In this document: in pieces, positions 23,615 through 36,080 of the stretch | How the letters are laid out: every line of letters begins with the position of its first letter | How positions within the stretch are numbered: position 1 is the stretch's first letter | NCBI RefSeq assembly: GCF_000512585.2 | Contig: NC_089241.1 | Span: 3,862,001-3,926,000 of the forward strand | Direction: 5' to 3' | DNA from: Kwoniella bestiolae CBS 10118 | Lineage: Eukaryota; Basidiomycota; Tremellomycetes; Tremellales; Cryptococcaceae | Length of the DNA: 64,000 nt | Translations under genes and position numbers: made by a program | The notes under the pieces: generated by a model | What the model was told of the DNA's origin: nothing | Databases searched by the model: none | What the model saw: only the letters and a program-made list of their open reading frames with translations

Positions 23615-24774
23615 ATGGTCTATGCACCTCAACGGCGACATGCCGTAGCCTCTGTACGTCCCCGTTCGTTTATTACGATGGAAGGTCTGTCATTGCTGAC
23701 GGGATCACCTACTCGATGTACAGCTAGCAACAATCGCCCAAGCATTATGCGTAATGCAGCATTTCTACACCCCCAACTTACTCATACTCATCGCAAGAGT
23801 GCTCGCACAAGTACAAATCAACGCATGTGCTTTCATACATCCCACAAAGAGCTTGATGGGACTATCGTTGATGTTGGTGGTTCTGAATCTCGCCGCGGCG
23901 TTCCTGCATTTGCTGGACTTTGCGGGTGGAATGAATGGTGGGAAGGGGTTGATATTGGATTTCGTAGGGCAGGGTGAGTCTATTTGTCTTGTAATAGTAG
24001 AACATACTCATGAGCACAACTTGTGACTGGGCCTTTCGTCACTCGAGTGTGTATATGATAGCTTACATCTTGCATTTTACATAGCAAACCCAGCATCCCT
24101 CACCCGTATACTCCTGCTCGACCTCCTCCTGTTCCTCATACAACTGACTGGACTATGCGTATCATACGTCAACCATTCTACGAATCTACCCAAATCACCT
24201 TCACTCGCATATGATGATCTCCTATTACCACCTACAGAAGAAGAAATACCAATACCGAGTACAACGCTTTTTGATGAGGAAGAAATGGATCTGGAGGGAG
24301 GTACGAGGCAGCGTAAAGCACGAAAGGGTAAATATCAAGCTGTGGAAGGAGAGGAACTGTGGTTAGATGATGATGAAGGGATGCCAAGCTCATGTAGGTC
24401 TCCCCTCACTACCTGTCTTCCGGATACACCACCTCAGTCTTGGCTTTTCCAACTGTAAGCTGATTGCACCAATATGACTGCTTTCATATATAGCAGGCAA
24501 CTCTATACGCATAACAGAACCCCCCCTGATATTCTCCCTCCCACTCCGACACATCATACTCCTAATCCTCAAATTACCTTCCCCCATACCCCCACCTCGA
24601 GCATTCTCAGGTGGAACGCCCATACATACTCCACCATTCACACCGCCCATAGCGCCGTTAGCTAGGATACCAGACGAAGATGAGACGAGCGACGAAGTGA
24701 GGAGGAATGGGGAAGGAGAAGGAGAGTTGGGCAGGATACCGGGTGAATATAGAGGGCAGAGTCAGGGTGGATAG
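23615..24774 (+). CDS. DUF1746-domain membrane protein
   Basis: Four exons (23615-23653, 23724-23973, 24085-24393, 24494-24774) give 292 residues. After a short basic start (MVYAPQRRHAVAS) there are hydrophobic segments (LLILIARVLAQVQINACAFI, LSLMLVVLNLAAAFLHLLDF), the family-typical GGKGLILDFVGQANPASLTR, and another segment (LLLDLLLFLIQLTGLCVSYV). That order and the DFVGQ motif are characteristic of fungal DUF1746 proteins. Some of these are subunits of the Golgi/endosomal Dsc ubiquitin ligase; I recall a Dsc4 link but cannot verify it here. The C-terminal half is acidic and then Pro-rich and probably cytosolic. The start is chosen because GTACGT after the 13th codon joins in phase to the next exon. 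Start confidence is lower than domain confidence. Confidence 0.8.
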
Positions 24775-25049
24775 GTTGATTATATGTTTGAACTCTGTGG
24801 ATCATGTATGCATATGTATATCTTCGGATTTTGATAGCTGGCCCTTGAGTCCATGGTACATGTATCATCCTATGCTACCGAGAGAACCAAAGAGGACAGA
24901 CCAGGCAAGCTGATCATCACCGCCACATCCGACTCCGCCATCAAAGTGGAGGTCATAGTCATCTCACCTCAACTGGAAAAAGTCAAAGTTAACTCGTCAT
25001 TTCAACAATTCTTTCCTCCTTTCTCCTTGATTACCAGAACATAAACAAA

Positions 25050-28000
25050 ATGCCATCAGTAGTCATCCCCCTCGTGCAAAACCCTCCCTTCGTGCTCATC
25101 GCATTAGCTTTGATCCAAGGTATCCCCGTATCGTGGGACACCGAGTCGGGCGAAACTGGTCAAGCGAGCTATGGAGAGATCAAAGGTGCTGAAGCTGTTA
25201 GAGCCGAGTTGGAGAAGGGTGTTGATGGGAAGGAGGTGAGTGACTCTTTCTCAAGCTCATTCCAGAAGGTCTACGTACCTAGCTTATAAGATGGGAAGAT
25301 GAGAGAAACTTTGTACTGATACTGTTTTTGGGTGGATCACAGATCCCCCTTCCTCCCCTTCCTACCCTTCTTGCGGCTAACAGCACTTTCCAAGAAGTGT
25401 CTGGTGTATTAGATGCCTTGGATGATTATCTCGCATACAGGTGAGCTAGCAATGTAGGAGTGCAGATATCAGCTCGTGCTTATTCTGTGTCGTCGACAGA
25501 ACTTACTTTGCTGGATCCAAATTCGGTTTCGGAGATGCTATCATCTGGGGTACCATCCGAGGTAGGTTTGTCCCCGTCCCCTCACTCCCACACAAGTCAT
25601 GACATCAAAGCAGCCTAGTCGTTTTTACGTCCTGAGCCGTAGCCCGGCTGTTCAATGCGTTTGCTGATCCCATGACTATCGCAGGAAACACCTCAGCAAT
25701 GGGATCAATCAAGAAACCCGGAAGACCCCATTTAGGAAGATGGTTCAACCACGTCGAGACTCTTTCTGTACCCCAGAACGCCCTCAAGGCCTTCCAACAA
25801 GCCAGGTCAGAGATGGATAAGGGGAAGAAGACCAAGAGACTGGAAACTGTCGATGTGGTCTTGCCTAATGCCGTCAAAGGAAAGGTTGTTGTTCGATTTG
25901 GTATGTTCGCTCTTGCATTTCTTCATCATTACATGTCCCTTAGAACACAAAGAGTGAGACGGAAGATAACGGCAGCTTACTGTGTGTTATTTCAATGTAG
26001 CCCCCGAACCATCAGGTTTCCTTCACATCGGTCACTTGAAAGCTGCTATCCTCAACAGATTCTTAGCGGACCAATACCAAGGGAAATTCATCCTTCGATT
26101 TGATGATACCAACCCATTGAAGGAGGAGGTAAGCTCTATCATACGAGATATGAAAGGTACCATATATGAAGCTTATGAATCTTGACGGTGGCATCAGGGA
26201 GAATTTGAAGATGCCATCAAGCAAGATTTGGAAATGATCGAAATCGGATTCGACAAAGTCGTCCACACTTCTGACCATTTCGACAAGATCCAACAATTCA
26301 CTGAACAGCTTATCAGACAAGGTGATGCGTTCATGGATGACACAGACGGTGAGACTGTAAGCTTCGTTTCTCACCTCCTTGTTTTTTTAAGTCCTTGTTT
26401 TTTGAAGTCTCAAGCTCATACTTCTTTCGGTGCAGGTCAAGGAGCAACGACGAGCCGAGATCCCATCCAAAAACCGAGATGCCTCGATTGAAGACAATCT
26501 TGCGAGATTCAAGGAGATGTTATCAGGCTCTGACGAAGGCAAAAAATGGTCTCTGAGAGCTAAGATCGATTACAAGCACAAGAACGGTTCTATGAGAGAT
26601 CCAGTGGTTTACAGATACGTTGAAGGTTCTCACCATATCACTGGGTAAATCTTACCGACAGCTTCCATATGCGCTCTAAGTGATATCGCTAACTCAGCTG
26701 TCTGATTGGAACAGTACCAAATACAAGGCTTATCCAATGTACGATCTTGCCTGTCCCATCATTGATCATCTCGATGGTGTCACCCACGCTCTCAGGGCCA
26801 ACGAGTACTACGCCAGACACGAGCAGTACCAATGGTTCTTGGAGAAACTTGGTTTCCCCAAGATTGAGATCTTCGACTTCAGGTTAGTCAGATGAATGTT
26901 TGTCATACCGGGGGTGACGCTGACTTGTGGGTTTGTAGTCGAGTCGACTTCGTCTACACCGTCTTGTCTAAGCGAAAGCTCAAGTACCTGGTTGAGAAAG
27001 GTGTTGTAGCTGGGTGGGACGATCCTCGATTCCCCACTGTCCGAGGTGAGCAGCTGTCCAGATCTTTGGCATTTATAGTAGCTGATGCAATGTGTGTGCA
27101 GGGATCCGATCAAGAGGTATGACAGTCCAGGGATTGAAGAACTACATCCTCGGCCAAGGTGCTTCTCAAGCTCAACTTTCGTTGGAATGGGACGGTATCT
27201 GGACAGTCAATAAGAAAGTCATCGATCCCATCGCTCCTAGATATTGGGCTATCGCAGAGGATAAAGCTGTACCCGTATCTGTGAAAGGTCTTGAGGGTGG
27301 TGAGAAGGTTGAAGAGAAACCTTTGCACAAGAAGAACCCTGAGATCGGTAATAAGAAGGTTGTGTTCTCTGAGAAGTTGTTGGTAGAGCAGGAGGATGCT
27401 GCTAGTTTCGGTGATAACGAAGAGGTGGGTCAGCTAAGCTATGAAAGACAGCGCATTCAGCTGACTTGATTTTGAATGGTGGATCGTGATGGTAGATCAC
27501 AGCAATGGACTGGGGTAACGTCTTCGTATCCAACAAGAAATCCTCTTCTACCGGTGAAGTCGAATCTCTTGAATTCACTTTACACCTCGAAGGAGACTTC
27601 AAGAAAACTTCCAAGAAGATTCACTGGTTATCCGCCCCATCATCTACCAACACCTTGGTCCCCGTCACATTGATCGAATACGATTACCTAATTACCAAGA
27701 AGAAGTTGGAAGAGGGCGATGATCTCGAGGAGGTCATTAATCCCAAGACGGAGTACAGGACCAAAGCGCTCGCTTCGCCCGAGGTGGTTGGTCTCAAGAA
27801 ATGGGATATCATCCAGTTTGAAAGGAAGGGGTATTATATCTGTCAAGGTACGAAGGATGCTGAGGGGAGGTTGGAATTTGGTTTTATCCCTGAGTGAGTG
27901 GTCATTCTCCCATCGCTCATCTCCCATCTCTGGTTGTCAAGTCTTGCGCAGAATGCTGATGGTATGATCAGTGGCCGTCTTCAAACGATCACTCTCAAAG

Positions 28001-28342
28001 CTACTCCCGCAGCTGAGAAACCGAAAGTCGCCGGTGCCCAGAAGGGATCATGGGGTAAACCAGGTGCTACTACCAAAGCTCCCGCTGCTGCTGCTGCGTC
28101 TACCGAAAGTACCGACGGTACTAGGATCTTACTTTCGAATGGAACGAGTGGATTCAAGATTCCAGTGAAGAGTGGGATGTTTGAGGCTGAGAAGATCTAG
28201 TGAGTCACCCTCTGAAGTAGGCCTGAGGTACTTGGCGAATTGCTAATGTCTTCTGGATTGATATCGTAGCGGAAAAGACGAGGTTCCGGCTGTTGCCACT
28301 AATGTTAATATGTTCAAATCTGAACCTATCTATGATAACTAG
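25050..28342 (+). CDS. GUS1: glutamyl-tRNA synthetase, cytosolic
   Basis: This class I synthetase charges tRNA-Glu in the cytosol. Thirteen exons (25050-25235, 25343-25440, 25500-25561, 25685-25900, 26001-26128, 26198-26356, 26436-26644, 26715-26882, 26939-27045, 27102-27424, 27496-27893, 27972-28199, 28270-28342) give 784 residues in frame. The N-terminus is a GST-like domain (MPSVVIPLVQNPPFVLIALA; DYLAYRTYFAGSKFGFGDAI), which in yeast binds Arc1. The catalytic core has the HIGH motif (PEPSGFLHIGHLKAAILNRF), the family sequence ALRANEYYARHEQYQWF, and the KMSKS-type loop as VLSKRKLKYLV. A beta-barrel anticodon-binding region follows. After about residue 690 a non-conserved Ala/Lys/Pro linker leads to a short conserved-looking C-terminal tail. 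It has a eukaryotic/archaeal-type architecture, unlike the mitochondrial enzyme. Confidence 0.97.
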
Positions 28343-28533
28343 GTTACTCTTCGGAGGTACAGTTGGCGTGGTAGGGTACATAGCGGAGATGCAATTGGAG
28401 ATATAGATGAATGCATACATTGAAACTGATACAAGTATAGTACAACATATCCTGCAGCACTCCTTCTACTGTATAACGTCGTATCCCATACGATAGACCA
28501 AGAATCACTCACTTGATCCGAGTGTACTACCTG

Positions 28534-30716
28534 TTATAGATCTCTACACATCGTCCTACCCTGTTCGATCTGGGAGTTGCACAAACTCAATTCCAGTGGC
28601 ATCGAGATCAACGAAGCGAATAGAATACCTGAACAAAGGTCCACTGATCAGCTTATCTTTCACACGCAAGTGATCCGAGAAGCTGATGTGAGGTGATACG
28701 CAGTTCGAGGACATACCAGTCGAATCGGCCGCTCCGACCGCCCCAATCCTAAATTCCCTTTTCATCCCGCTCTTCCCATCCCCTTCCCCATCCCCTTCTT
28801 CATGCTCAGTCTCACCCTCCCGAGCCACATGATAAAACGTATTCACATATGCCAACCCACCACATAACCCTTCTATACAGATTAAGAGAAATACCATGGA
28901 GATACTCCTGTCTACACCGTTGGTTGGAGGGGTTTCCGGTGGAGTGTAGGAGGGCGAGGAGAATATGAAGTGTTTGGCTTGGAGGTAGAGCGACGAGAGG
29001 ACTAGGAATTGGATTATTGATGGGAGAGGGAGGAATCTTAGTGGGATGGGTGGAAGGGAGAGGGAGAGGGAGGATCGGGAGAGGAAGACGAATGTTTGGT
29101 CTGTGAGTTGCATTTGTTAGTAGTGTGTTCCCTGTAATGCGCTCTGAGTAAAGAGATGTGGGGATGAAATCACAAGTCTCGAGACTTGTATGAGAGGTTG
29201 GTAGCTTAACTTAAATATGAGGACAGAGGACAGGCTCACACGTCAATGCCCAGAATGGGTAGTAGTCTCTTGGCGATTTGAATAGCTTCGACCATAAACC
29301 AGAGGTAGGTAAGGGGAATACTAAGGTAGGTGCGACACCCTGCTCATAGGTTGTCATCAGCTTTATCAGATCTAGTGAAGGATATCATAGCTGATCGGGT
29401 TCGTATATGGGTGTAACTAAGACTTACCGAATTGATCACGTATTCCTCCACGTAGACCGCACAGAGCGGAACCATATACCTCAGTACCAATGGCTTGAGA
29501 AGGTCCAGCTTCTCTTTCGTACTCAAATGTACCTTGTGATGAGTCTGAGCAGCAGGTTTGGGATCATCTTCAGGTTCATTCAAGGAAGATAGCCGGGGTA
29601 TCGGGTCCTGTGAGGGAGGCGTGATGTATATAGAGGGCGGGACCGCATCATCGCTTGAGAAAGGTTGATATTCGCCCATTCCATTCGATTTTGATGGGAT
29701 CGATCGGAGTTCTTGATGGGATGGCAAGAGGCATTTGTATGTCAAGGGAAAGAAGAGAGGTAATACCTGCCCAAACCGTCATGATGCTGTCAGCTCAGAC
29801 GGCCACAAGAAAGGCTGCGGACTTGAGCTGAGCTCACACTTGAGATTCCTAAACCACCCCTCACACCCAATCCACGAAGCATCCACCATATCCCTGCTCC
29901 TGCTATTCCTGCGAATCCCGTCCCACTCGACCAAGCGCCCAGAGCAGTCTTGGACGTTGATCGCGTAGGTAAGGTAGTAGTCATTTGAAGGAATGTCAGT
30001 TCACCTAAACCTGATGAGAGGGATGCCATTGATATGCCTAGTAGACGAGGAGCAAGGGAGTTGGAGAATGCTATTGTCTATATCCATCACGAATTGATCA
30101 GCTATACCTTCCATCACTTCGACGCACAGAGACAGCTGATACATATACTTTGGAGATAGCGACTCACCATGATCCCCAGCCAGCTCACACAGGTACATAC
30201 CCCCACTCTCCTCGTATATCTGATCTTCCCATTAGACACCAATGGCCATACCACCTTGGTCAAGAGAGCAGGAAAGATGTTGAATAGCGCTACTATCCCT
30301 TTAGGTGTTGAGGAAGATACCAAATCCAGTGCGGCAGAGAGGATGATCACGTAAAGTACTAGAGACCGACTTAGCTTGGGCGTTTCGGTGAACGCTAAAT
30401 AGCAAGCTGAGATGTACACACCATTGTTGAGTAGCCCGAAGATCATGAAGGCTGCGAACAACCTCTTGCTAGCATGTTTCGAAGATGGAGACGAGCTGTG
30501 CACTTTTCCCGAAGAGCCTTCGTTGGCTACATAAGAGTTGTGATCAATGAGCTTTCATCAATTTGCAACCTTGGGGGGAGATGATAGCTCACCAGCAATA
30601 AACTCATCTACATCTTCTTCATCTACGCTCGAATCATCCTGGTCAGCCTCATGGAGAGGTCTTCGTTCGTGATAATCTGGGCCCATGGGTTCGAGGGGGA
30701 CTGGACTGGTGGCCAT
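28534..30716 (-). CDS. BTN1: battenin (CLN3 family), vacuolar membrane protein
   Basis: Seven exons (30593-30716, 30168-30526, 29838-30077, 29428-29766, 29240-29339, 28717-29100, 28534-28628) give 546 residues. It is a polytopic membrane protein of the vacuole/lysosome involved in pH and amino-acid homeostasis in the yeasts studied. Family signatures include FGLLNNGVYISACYLAF near the start, SSSTPKGIVALFNIFPALLT, SSGLGELTFLQMTT, VYVEEYVINSGVAPTLVFPL, and CIEGLCGGLAYVNTFYHVAR. The N-terminal 40 residues are acidic and cytosolic. The loop around residues 270-330 is long and Ser/Pro-rich. The C-terminus (SLISMPLELSLCNSQIEQGR) fits the family, including a late Cys. It is convergent with GUS1, with 191 bp between the stops. 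Confidence 0.95.
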
Positions 30717-31151
30717 ATACCATGTACCGTCTGGGTGATCTGATATCCGTTATATGTCTTCCTATCTTGTTGTTTATGATCGTCTGAGTGGTAGCTGGTG
30801 GTCTCACAAGTAGAACTCAGGTGTATCGAGAGAGAAAGGAAAGGAGAGCAAGTGTAAGATGATGAATGATGTTATCTGTCTATCTGTATCTGTTTATATA
30901 GTGTGGCTCTAATGCTCTGATTCCGTGCCTGGATTTGCTAATGAATAATAATGAGCAAATGAATGTTGAACGAATTCGACCCGTCGTCAAGGTATCATGC
31001 ATCATCCAGCATCACTTGACTGACCTTTCCTTCTTCTATCCTCTTCTTATCTCTGACACCCATTGACAGCGTCTACGAACCAAAGGATCGAGTAGCTGTA
31101 TGAGGGATAGAGGGAACGGAACACACACCGAAAACAAACAGAATCATCGCC

Positions 31152-34100
31152 ATGTCCCAACCACCTGCTCCTACGCCCGTGACTAGGCGAGGTGCTATCC
31201 CAACCAACATGGTGACTTATAAAGGTAAGCTGAATTAATGTTCTGATACAGCAGATCCCAGTAGCTTATCAGATGAGCTATCATAGGTCGAAGGATACCA
31301 GCTCGTATAGATCCAGAAGCTGTACGTTCAGCTTATTTCTTCGAACTGAATGCAAGCTGACGAGCGACTGATGGGATACACAGCGAGTAGCCTATATCGT
31401 CGAAATCATGTCGACCTCATTTGGGACGAAGGAACATCACATAACCCTATGTCTACGGGACGAAGCGGACAACTTGGTAACTCAGAATAACCTACCTAGT
31501 AAAGTATATAACCATGATGTTCTAAAGTAAGCTCACGTTCTCTTTCGATTTAACGATAGATGTTGCTAATACAGGTATGATATCCTTGATAGACTAGTCC
31601 CCTCCCCAGCTACAGAGGCGTTGGTAGTAGTCACCTCTCTCAAATCATCTATCCACCGTATATCCTTGGGAGATAGTACAGTCGATATACCAAGCTCAGC
31701 AGATGCTATCCCTCTCAAATTGGCTTTGTTCAATCTACAAAAGTACATCAAGGAGGAAGATTTCGCTGTGGAATTTATGATCAAGGGTGGGATGAGGATG
31801 TTGATCAAGTTTCTGGAGCGAGTCGAAGGAGGGCTAAGTGGGAATAGTTTGGCCGTAAGTTATCTTCAACGTCATGCTTCCTTCTTATTTTTGCTTCTGC
31901 CCTGTCCCACCCTAACTCCCTTATATCGCGCTCTCCAACATTGCCCCGGGCTGACATGGCCCCGAAAACTTACTAGTACGCCCTCCAAGGCATCCGAGGC
32001 ATCCTGGAATTCGAATCCGGCTGGGGCGACCTATCCGACACTTTCATCGTCAAAATCCTTAATCTCGTCATAACAGCTACCCAACCCAACATCCTAAGAC
32101 CAAGCACAGCAATCATACGTAAATTCGTCATTTCTTCTCCTCAACTAGGGGTAAATGGCAATGTACCAGGAATGAAATTACCTTCGACCCCTTACGGTCA
32201 GACTAAGAAAGATAGGAAGGGAAAAGGGAAGGAAACCTTTGGAGGTAATGGAAATACAGATGGATATGGGTTCGATAGGATTTATAATAGGATTAAGGCG
32301 CTTATACCTGACTCTGAGGGGTATAATGGCCTTAATGGTGTGGAGTTGTTCTTTAAGGTTGTAGTGAAGAGGTTGGAGGGGACTGGGGATTTGGAGCTGG
32401 TTGCGCAGAGGTGAGTAAACCATCCTCTCGCTTACATGGTATTGAGATTATTAACGATATCATTCGGTGTCGTAGTCTCGGCTTGATCAACTCCTGCCTT
32501 CGTTCAGGACATCAAGAGAACTCGAAACAATATCCCGAGCTTGTAGCTGTATTGGAGCATCTGAGTGTACGCCGATACATATCCGTGAGTATCCTTACTC
32601 GAAAGCACATGCCAGAGAGATACTTCGATCTTTGCTGAAGATACTGCCCCATAGCGCCTCATGCCTACTTCTGCAAACAACGTCGTCGAACCTCAAATCC
32701 TAAATTTTCAAGCCCGTTACGGTGTAATCCTCCACAATACTCGTCTTCGACCGGTCCGTCCAGGAACAAACCCTCACCAAGAAACGATGTTAAGGGAATT
32801 ATGGGAGTATGGACGTCTAGCTCAACAGGAAGATCTGGCCTCGTCAAATGGGCATCATAGGAAGACGGGGATGGCTAGGACTGCGGAAGGATGGCAGAAG
32901 ATTGGACTATGCCTTGATGGAGAGGACGAGGCTGGGTTCATGATGGAGATGGAGATGTTTAGGGATGTTGGTGAACTTGGATTGGAATGTTTGGTAAGTC
33001 ACGTCAGCTTGAAAATCTATATGATCTTCATACGACAAAGCTGATGGCTGGATGGTCGATTGTAGCATTACTTCGCTACTCATGAGGAGAGCTTCCATAA
33101 TGTAAGCTAGCTTGTTCACACCTACACACTATACCGAACGATAGTAAAAGCTAATATTGAGTACAGCTCGTCATGGAACAACAAGCTAAACCCGCTGAGA
33201 GACGATGTCCGATCGGCAAAGCGAGGTGAGTTAACGCCTTGATCAAAGGTGACCGTCGGAACTGATCAAGCTGGATAGTTCCGAATGCGTGAAAATCCTG
33301 TGCGAGCACTACAAAGTATCCCAAGCAGGACATCACTCGCCATCGAATTTCCAGCTGTTCTTACTGAACTTCTCAAAACTTCATCAACTTGTTTTACGGT
33401 TCTTCCTGAGGTAAGTATTCACCCTTTCCGGCGCCATACCACTCAAGAGACATCTACTGACATTCGCTACATGATCAACAGGATGTGGTCCGAATCCGCC
33501 TCACAAACACCAGATTTCCCAAAAGTCTCTTTCCTCGTCCGTTCGCAGATCCGCTTATCCCTCTCTGACGAAGGTAATAAGACCTGGTTGAATCTGGAGC
33601 AAGACTTCCTAGCCACGGAATATAGGACGATAAGGGATAGACAGATGGAATTGCTGGAGAAGGAAGATGGGATGATGTCGCGTTTGGCAGTTAGGGAATT
33701 GAGAGATAAATTGGGGAGAGAGGGGTATGAGGTGCTTGCTGAGCAGAGGTATGTGAACTTCGAGTATGGGCTGAGAGGCGAAATAGAAGGGTTGCTGATT
33801 CATGGGGTTGGATGTGTAGAATCGGCTGTATGCTCCAGGGAGGGTGGTTCAACTCTGCCCAGGTTATTGTACAGGGTGTTATGCCGAGTGTGAGGCCAAA
33901 TGCCCAGAAGCCATTACGTTTCTTACGACTGGTAAGCTCTTCCATGGACTCCTTAAATCCAGGAAATGAGAGTTCATCGCTTACAGTGACTGTAACTGAG
34001 TGTAGTCACCTAATCGACGCGTGTTAGCTTGGGATGAGTTTACGCAGAGAATTGATAATCCACCATTTGAGTCTTTGAGAGAAAGGAGTGAGTATTGAGC

Positions 34101-34653
34101 CACATCGGTATCCTGCTCTGAGTGGATGCAACAGTCTATACTAATTTTGCATGTGCAGTCGACATCTCATCGATATCCTCCATCCGATCACAAACAGGTT
34201 GCGCAGTCAACTCAAGATCACCCAACTTGATCTCCAAATTATCGTTCTCAATAATAGGAGAGGGCGATGCAAGTCTACTTGACCTGGATGCTATCCACGC
34301 TGCACAGTTGGCAGAATGGACGGATGGGATTAGGGTCGTAAGAGGTGAGGGGGGTATGAGCAGTAAAGAGTCTGCGGATTATATACATGTAAGCTCGCAT
34401 ATCAGCAAATGACTTGTGATGAGCTGACGACTCGCATATCAGATATTGGCTGAGTTGGCACTGAAAGTTAGATTATTGGATATCACGGGTGATGGCGTTG
34501 AGATCCCTGAGAAGATTAGTTTTGGCCCTGGTAAGTCATTATCTCATCGTCTTCTTCCCACCACATTTTTTGGATGTGAGGAGCGATGACTGATTTTTCA
34601 CCTGGTAATTCGACACAGCTCCGAGAAGTGTGGATTTCGTATTTGCAAAGTAA
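31152..34653 (+). CDS. ELMO/CED-12 domain protein with C-terminal PH-like domain
   Basis: About sixteen exons (first ending at 31224, last ending at stop 34651-34653) encode roughly 815 residues. An N-terminal region with armadillo-like helices (LFNLQKYIKEEDFAVEFMIK; YALQGIRGILEFESGWGDLS) is followed by the ELMO core (LRPVRPGTNPHQETMLRELW; HYFATHEESFHNLVMEQQ; RCPIGKASSECVKILCEHY). A C-terminal strand-rich PH-type domain ends with CAVNSRSPNLISKLSFSIIG. ELMO proteins partner DOCK-type exchange factors to activate Rac, here presumably in polarised growth or morphogenesis. Very small exons (about 12-20 codons) occur in the middle. The gene is divergent from BTN1, with 435 bp between starts. Confidence 0.9.
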
Positions 34654-34923
34654 TCATTCAGTTTGTGCTATCTTCTGGAATATCAGCGAGGATACCTAGT
34701 ACATCTACTTCTACATACCCTGCATTTCACTGTACATATCTGTCTGTCGTTATGATCATTTATCTTGGAAGATGAATCTATTTTACATAACGCACAACGT
34801 ATGATACAAGATCTGCTCAACGCAGTGAGGATGGATCATCTTGCTGTGTCCCAGATGTTCTTGGTCAGACTGAACGACCAAAAGCTCAATGAGGGAAGTG
34901 TGTGGGACCAGTCTCCATCTTTC

Positions 34924-35810
34924 TTAGTATCCCTCTTCTTGCTCCTCTTCGATACTCCCCTCATTCTCCTCCTCATCAACCATCTCACTATTATCCAAAT
35001 CCTCAATACTAGCATCCAAATCTACCGCTCCCTCTTCGTCTTCTTCATCCTCTTCGCCATCTTCACCTTGGATCTGAGGTTCCATCAGTGGTGAGCCCAT
35101 CGTATGGTCCTCTTGGCGTCTTTCGTGGTCGTGTTCCGATGGGGAGGGGGACTGTGATGAATATCATGAACAGTGGTCAGCTATCGATTCCCATTTCGTA
35201 CAGAACTATCTCTCTCGAACAATTTGATGGGCACGGATGATCAACAGATCGTAAAGTGTAAACTCACTGGCGCAGCATCCATTTCCATCTGCGTGAGTCG
35301 ACGTCCGAAAGGTAATAAGAATCTATGTCCGAACATATTGATATCGTGCTATGTCAGATCACAACCAACATCATCAGTATGAGGCACACAGCTGAGCCAT
35401 GAACGATACTCCGGTACATGTGAATACTGTAGGTGTGGGATATAAGACAGCTTGGTTTGATGGAAGAACCAGCCCACCTGCTCATGATCCAAAATGTCCT
35501 CCTCATTAACAACCTCATCATCGTCCCTGCTCATCCCCACCCCAGCAGGACGTCGACCCATCAAAGCGCGTCGTTCGGCTCGTTCCATGGCTTGCTGTAC
35601 TTCCTCTCGCGTTATCTCTTTCTTGATCGCTCTGTCAGGCTGCGTTCCTTTCTGACGCGACGAGCCTGAGCTCGAGGCTGTGTTGGCATTATCGGGATGA
35701 GGGAAGAGGGTCGAATGGACGTGTGATCTGGGTGAGATGGGGTGGGGGTAGAATGAGTAGAGGTTGATAGGTTCGAAGGTTGGTATGCACGAGGGGCCGT
35801 CTAGTAGCAT
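34924..35810 (-). CDS. small acidic-tailed protein, possibly Apc15/Mnd2-like
   Basis: Three exons (35478-35810, 35268-35348, 34924-35151) give 213 residues in frame. Order: a hydrophobic/aromatic N-terminus (PTFEPINLYSFYPHPISPRS), a basic helical stretch (IKKEITREEVQQAMERAERR), a conserved-looking core (HDINMFGHRFLLPFGRRLTQ), then a tail of almost only Asp and Glu. A short aromatic N-terminus, a core with a G-x-x-W/F-x-x-P-x-G pattern and an acidic tail is reminiscent of anaphase-promoting-complex subunit 15. The match is by eye and weak, so I leave the gene unnamed. It is convergent with the ELMO gene and divergent from NPR3. Confidence 0.7.
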
Positions 35811-36080
35811 CTTTCCCAGAGTATTGGATGATGTCTTGATGGTATGATGGCCGTTTGCAAAATATGGACAATAAGAAGAGAAACAGGAAGATGAAAGATG
35901 TCAACAAAGTGAAAGATGAAGAGGACGATGACCGAACAACCACAATCAACTCGGTTATCATCACGTCGAAGAGGAAAGATTATTCAACATCCCACTTCAT
36001 ACTTCATACATCCTCAATGATATCTAGAATGTGTACCTTGGATCTACCATAGCCCTCAACACCCCTATCAGTCCTTGACC

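Noticed and set aside
23314..23648. Upstream protein-coding exons for the DUF1746 gene
   Set aside because: None of the three frames splices in phase with good donor and acceptor to the conserved exon, while the short start at 23615 does with a GTACGT donor.
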